64,000 nt of DNA from NCBI GenBank assembly GCA_035772785.1, contig JAOCPU010000022.1:62001-126000 (forward strand), read 5' to 3'. The stretch comes from Phlebiopsis flavidoalba (taxonomy: Eukaryota > Basidiomycota > Agaricomycetes > Polyporales > Phanerochaetaceae). The notes under the pieces are model-generated. The model was given only the letters and a program-made list of their open reading frames with translations, was not told where the DNA came from and did not search any database. Below are positions 59,305-64,000 of this stretch, one piece after another (positions within the stretch are counted from its first letter, which is position 1; every line of letters begins with the position of its first letter). The position numbers and the translations under genes were made by a program.

Positions 59305-62300
59305 ATGGCATCCGAAGGCGTGGAGCCTCCCTCGCCAGAAGGCTCGACAAGTCGCGCATCGACTTTGGCCGCACCATCCATCAACCTCGAATCGATTCAA
59401 AAAAAAAAAAAAAAAAACCTTCTAAGCTGCCGACAGACGACTGAATGAGCGGAGTCCGCTTCGTAGACCATTTTCAACGGTTTCAGGTAACCACTTCACG
59501 GGGCAACTTGGTCATTTGCCATCGACGGCACGGCCGAAACCAGTTCCAGCCTCAACGTGGCGTATGGCTACACATATGATTCCACAAGGTATTAATTCCT
59601 CGTTACGTCGCCAGATGATAGAACCTCGCACGTCTTGGGAGCTATACAGCGATTTGGAGAGAACACGAGAACCACGCTCAACGTACTTAATCGTCGGGAT
59701 CGGCTACCTTCGTACAAACAATCAAATGGAAGAGGACATTCAGCTCATAGTACAACTGGGACATGATGGTCGCTCCGGTACGTCATCACAAGGCCTTGCC
59801 CTCAATATTTCCCATCCTACGACTCGTAGCTGACTTATGGACTACTCGCACTACGAAAGGAATTCTCAAGCAGAATTGTTCTTGGTCCGAGCTGTACCAA
59901 TGGCTTATATACGAGAAATTAGTGACAGACTGGAATAGTATCTACCTTATTCGGTGAGTAGGCTATTGCTTGAGCTTCGTCCCGTGTTTGTAAATGGTGC
60001 TCATTAACCCGGTGTCCCAGCCCCCGTTTTACATAGGGCTCCTCAACGGGGCGCCCCACTATCAAAGTCCGGATCCTTGCTGGGATGGACTCTCGAAGGC
60101 ATATTGTAGCGAACATCATGTTTGAATAATTATGCAACCCAGCAGCCAGGTCGACTCCTCCACAGGGGGAAACAACGGTCAGATACGGATTGTTGATTCA
60201 ATTGTTAGGACACTTCAAATTCGTGCCTATCTGAGCCCTGTGGCGTGCCCTCATGCGGGTATGCCTATGAACTGTACGCCGCCATTCCAAGACAACTAAA
60301 CCACAAGAGAAGACTGTTACCCACAACGCAAGGCTGTCTGCGCAAGCCTCACACCTCTCGCGAGCAAACTGACCGCTCCGGAGTCGATTTCGTTCTAATT
60401 TCCGACTCGAAGCCTTGCGGCCTACGGCAACAGTGAACGATGGCGTCCCGAAGAAGAAGAGCAAAATTGGCAAGAATTCATCCCATTGTATCAGGAGTAT
60501 TCTCTGCAAGCAGTTTCACAAGCGGACACTGTGCCACAGAGAAAGTCGAGGTTACACGTTTAGTTGGTAACCTGGCACAAGCTGATTATTACGTGCGTTT
60601 ATGAGAAAAACTCTCGCCTAAAGATGACACCGGATTCTGGTGCGTGCAGGGATACGGTCTCGTCTGTGGGATTTCATGCGTGACCCCACTCTCCCGGAGA
60701 CACAGCTCAAGGGGAATGTCACCACGTTCGGCAGTTTCCTTCATTGCTTGTCGCTCGACGAGCGCTTTTCGCAACAAGTTTGTGCCAGAGTATTCGAACG
60801 GCCAATAGGCAGCGGACCGGGGACGCAACAAATGTCAAGGAGGTGTGCGTTCATGGCTCGCATCTCGGAACCAATGTGCGGTCGCACCTGGCATCTCGTA
60901 TTATCAATATAACAATTGCTAGATTTATATGACTAGTGGTGGTGGAAACTCGGAGAACCTCGAGCTCAAACCGCTTTGGTCACCATACGTTGGATGCTTT
61001 ACGACGTGCGATGAACCAGGGGTCTCGCGGTGAAACCATTCAAGGGCGCCGAATGGAGACGTAGCGCGAGCACAACCCGTCGATGACCTTGGGTATGGCA
61101 GGGATCCTGGAGTGGCTGCCCATCAAGCGGATCGCAATACGGACAACGAAGACGGCGAGCGTGTCTGTACGTCTGGTGGTGGTTAAGTCTACATAGTTAT
61201 CTATAATTGATGCTATTGACAACCCTGACAATTCACCTCTAAGGCCGGAAGTCGCCTGCCGCTTCAAGGGACGTTTCAAGTTCAACCCTGGGCAGTACAC
61301 TCCATTCAATCGGTATTCGAATACATGAAAGCAACGCCCCCGAATACACTCCCGCGGCGCGACTTTACGACGGGCTCAAGTGGCAGGACATCACATCAGA
61401 TGCCACTCGCACTGAACAAAACATCTACGCACCCGCGAATCATCGGTGATCTCTATGTGTCTGCCATCGGACATTACTCGCCGAGATCGATAAGACTGTC
61501 TTGTCGCACAAGACATTGACTAGGCAATCGACGGATCCACTGTATTAGGGACAGCTAACAATGTCAAGTAAGTATCTACAGTACACTACCCCTGAGCATG
61601 GTTTAACGGCAGCTTCAGCGGCTGGACAGCAGTCTATCATCGATGTCCCCGAGGCAGCTGAGTCGCCTACTACTGCGTGCAATGATGTCCCTTCACGCTG
61701 AAACCGAGGATCATGGGCTTGTCGAGTCTCGGTCTCCAATGATGCAGACGATCCTCGAAAGCTCTCGCTGTCTTTCCTTCTGCGCCCAGATACACATCCC
61801 GATATATGCGCAGGACCATCGAGTTATGGTTCACTCAAGCCAGGATAGAACATGCGACATGGAAAGAGAGGATCATTGAGGCATTTGGAAGTGAGTATAC
61901 TTCCTGTAAAACAGCGGGTGAGCGTGCGCTCATTTGGTCAACAGAGACGTCAATTCATGACCCCATATGGGGTCCCGCTTCTTCTGTGGAGTCTGTGGCA
62001 TACTCGCCAGACGGCAAAACTCATCGCATCAGGCTCTTACGACCCACACCATTCCGGCTCTGGGACGCTAGCAAACGGGACATCCTGTTGGCGAGCCGCT
62101 CTTCGGGGGCACACCGCCTACCTCAACTTAGTTGCATTCTCGCCCGACGGAACGCCCGCCTGGCTTCTGCGTCGCACGGACGAGACCGTCCGGATCTGTG
62201 GAACGTGGCGGCACAGCAGCCAGTATGCCTGCAGACCCTCACCGGACATGGGTATTTCTGTGTCCTCGGTCGCGTTCTCGCCGGACGGCAGGCACGTATG

Positions 62301-62950
62301 TTGTCTGGATCAGTAGACAGAACTATGCGAATCTGGGATGTAGAGACAGGAAGCGCCTGTGGGAGGGGTCGCTTCGCGGGCACACACGCTGGGTCCAATC
62401 TGTTTGCTATCATCTCCCGACGGGAAGCTGATTGCTTCGGGGGCAACGACGACACGGTCCGTGTCTGGGACTTTGAGACCCACGAGGGGGAGGTCAAGGT
62501 GCTCGCAAGGACACATCCGACACAGGTCCTCAGCGTCGCCTTCACGCCGGACGGCAAAGCGTGTGGTCGTCTCGGGGTCTGTGGACGAGACGCTCCTGGT
62601 ATGGGACGTCGACTATATCTGGCGAGACGGTCCTCAGTCCACCTTTCGCGGCCATGAAAGCTTGGTGCATGCGTCGTCGCAGTTTCGCCCCTGATGGCAA
62701 GTACGTTGCCTCATGGTCCCCAGACGGGACGGTTCGGCTGTGGGATGCTGGGACTGGAGAGGCGGTTGGCGAGCCGCCTCTGCGCGGGCATACGGGCCAG
62801 GTGTGGTCGGTTTCGTTCTCGCCGGACGGTCAGCGACTCTCGTGTCGGGCTCGCTCGGAAGTGTAAAACTTTGATCATTTGGGATGTGGGCCACATGGGT
62901 GCTCCCCGAGAGTGGCCATTCTCTATCCCTCGTAGTGTCATGTACCACTC
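59305..62950 (+). CDS. DUF2235-WD40 fusion protein, copy 3
   Basis: Third head-to-tail copy. The start at 59305 gives MASEGVEPPSPEGSTSRAST, then a lysine run encoded by 20 consecutive A. GNLVICIDGTA is readable with one extra C near 59520, and WELYSDLE (59637-59660) matches VVELYS of copy 2. LYQWL..IYL text lies near 59895-59950 before a GTGAGT donor. A degraded elbow region near 60030-60080 ends in VRILAGM. DATNVKEV and GSH precede an intron (60876-60936), then GGGNSENLELKP and text matching LRWMLYD (60990). SVFEYMK (about 61310-61330) ends the domain. The linker has no recognised domain. A donor at about 61890 precedes seven WD40 repeats from 61980 to 62890. Indels are densest in this copy. 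The stop is not certain; the copy-2 stop aligns near 62935. Confidence 0.83.
59399..59418 (+). repeat. Poly-A run inside the coding N-terminus of copy 3
   Basis: Twenty A in a row follow codons for ESIQ and read as lysines. The run length decides the reading frame and is not reliable. Confidence 0.85.
60876..60936 (+). other. Intron inside the HSD-GGG motif, copy 3
   Basis: A 61-bp intron (GTGCGG..ACTAG) before GGGNSEN. The residues before it are garbled by indels (GSH is visible). Same place as in copies 1 and 2. Confidence 0.65.
61985..62890 (+). repeat. WD40 repeat array, copy 3
   Basis: Seven units can be followed by their SPDG and IWD/LWD motifs and by near-identical DNA to copies 1 and 2 (for example GGACATCCTGTTGGCGAGCC). 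Nearly every unit carries at least one extra base. Confidence 0.82.
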
Positions 62951-63280
62951 TCCTTCACCACTCATCACATCAGTAGCTGACGGTAGCACTCTCACGCATT
63001 CGCCACGTATGTCATAGAGAAACGCAAATCAAATCGTGTCAATTTTACACTACATCGGATAACTGAAATGATGCAATTTACTCAAGAGTCAATTGCGGTG
63101 TTCTCCTTCCCTGGGGTGGATCAGCAGCGGCGGCGGCGGGAGGAAGCTGTCAACGGTAACATGTCATGTCGGAGACTCCAACCAGATTTAAGGAGAGTCG
63201 AACAGATTCATAGTGGCCCTGGGTCTCTGGCACAGTGACCAAATCTGTGATAATATTGCGCATGCATGAAGGTCGGTGTG
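62910..63280 (+). repeat. Short duplicated 3' flank, copy 3
   Basis: Matches the first part of the flanks of copies 1 and 2, including ACGTATGTCAT after the stop region and TTGCGCATGCATGAAGGTCGG at 63256-63276. Similarity stops there and different GC-rich sequence follows. Confidence 0.7.
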
Positions 63281-63289
63281 GAGGGGAGA

Positions 63290-64000
63290 AATGCCTGACG
63301 GCGTAAAAATTGCACGAAACGGTCGCTCCAGGACTCGAACGCGCGACTTGTCGACGCGTGCGCATCGCAATCGCGCCTGCGGCAGCGCGATGACGCCATA
63401 CCCGACCACCGAGCTCGCCGCCCGTACTAACAACGGACCTCGATATGACGTCACGCCGCCGTGCACGCGCCGCTCGCGTCGGCTTCCCGCTCATCGTCGA
63501 GCGCCGTCCGCTCCCCATTCCCCCGTTTCTCCAGTCGACTCGAAACGCGCCGCAAGACTGCGTACTACGTTCGTGCGTGCAGCGCGCTGGAGGATAGGTC
63601 TTTGGGCGCACGAGAGAGTTTTTTATTATTATATTCTTTTCCAGATTCTCGGGCGAGTATGTACGAAAACAAGTTGGTAAAAGTAAAAAGTAAAAAGTCA
63701 GGAGTGAGAAGTAAATGGTAAAAGTGGTCGTATGGTAAAAGTGATTGCGCGAATGGGCGCCTATCCTGACGCGGCGGCTTGTATCCCGCCCTATCCCGCC
63801 CCTCTTCGCGTCAAGCTTGACTTCGTAGGGTGGCCTTTCTATCTGCTGGGCTCTCTCACACTGCCGGCAACTATTTCAATGTCCTCGGAATCTACACTTT
63901 GGGGCACGCAGCCGGCTCTAGATTTTTATCAACTGGAAAATGCTTCATTGGAGGACGGTAATGCTGAATCCAAGTCAAACGCAACTGTAGCTATGCCACG
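63290..64000. other. No recognisable gene at the right edge
   Basis: GC-rich sequence to about 63590 with open frames on both strands, then AT-richer sequence with AAAAGTAAAAAGT repeats at 63675-63745. CGACGCC-rich sequence resembles the insertion at 38990-39070 in style. No gene assigned. Confidence 0.4.

Noticed and set aside
63300..63400. tRNA-like stretch (minus strand GTTCGAGTCC with nearby hairpins)
   Set aside because: The T-stem halves do not pair and no acceptor stem closes the structure; it is GC-rich sequence with one T-loop-like word.

Overview
The window reads as nuclear DNA from a basidiomycete fungus, most likely an agaricomycete close to Rhizoctonia/Ceratobasidium. That assignment is inferred from protein style and gene families and was not tested by search. 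Introns are short (about 50-65 bp, GT..AG). Two conserved single-copy eukaryotic genes are recognisable: Dsc3 and an importin-7/8-type karyopherin. The remaining recognisable content is accessory fungal families: a P-loop G-domain protein with a coiled coil, alpha/beta hydrolase paralogs, DUF2235-WD40 fusions and a tyrosine-recombinase remnant.

Almost no gene is open in one frame. Even the importin and Dsc3 genes change frame every few dozen codons, mostly at single extra bases, while the protein stays readable across frames. This is what an unpolished long-read sequence looks like, so the frameshifts should not be read as pseudogenes by default. Exon borders given here are approximate unless stated.

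Layout. 0.15-1.35 kb (-): G-domain GTPase with coiled-coil tail. 1.4-7.5 kb: unrecognised or empty, with a possible RING fragment near 2.7 kb. 7.5-8.7 kb (-): alpha/beta hydrolase A. 9.7-10.7 kb (+): Dsc3, a DSC E3 ubiquitin ligase subunit. 11.2-about 15.25 kb (+): importin-7/8 homolog. 17.6-18.9 kb (+): alpha/beta hydrolase B, a paralog of A on the opposite strand. 19-24 kb: unrecognised exon-like pieces.

24.5-63 kb is dominated by three head-to-tail genes at 24.48-27.87, about 34.7-38.5 and 59.3-62.9 kb. Each encodes an N-terminal DUF2235 alpha/beta-hydrolase domain followed by a variable linker and about seven WD40 repeats. The 3' flank of copies 1 and 2 (about 3.3 kb) is duplicated with the gene, and a short part of it also follows copy 3. 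A second repeated, spliced, unrecognised gene family lies between the copies (43.4-44.4 and 53.8-54.9 kb, with a faint relic at 31.2-31.9 kb). An inverted-repeat pair sits at 42.1/43.4 kb. A tyrosine-recombinase-like fragment lies at 52 kb.

The DUF2235-WD40 genes look like the most interesting system here. They pair a predicted lipase-like hydrolase fold with a beta-propeller, in a locally amplified and diverging cluster. Their cellular role is not known from the sequence.
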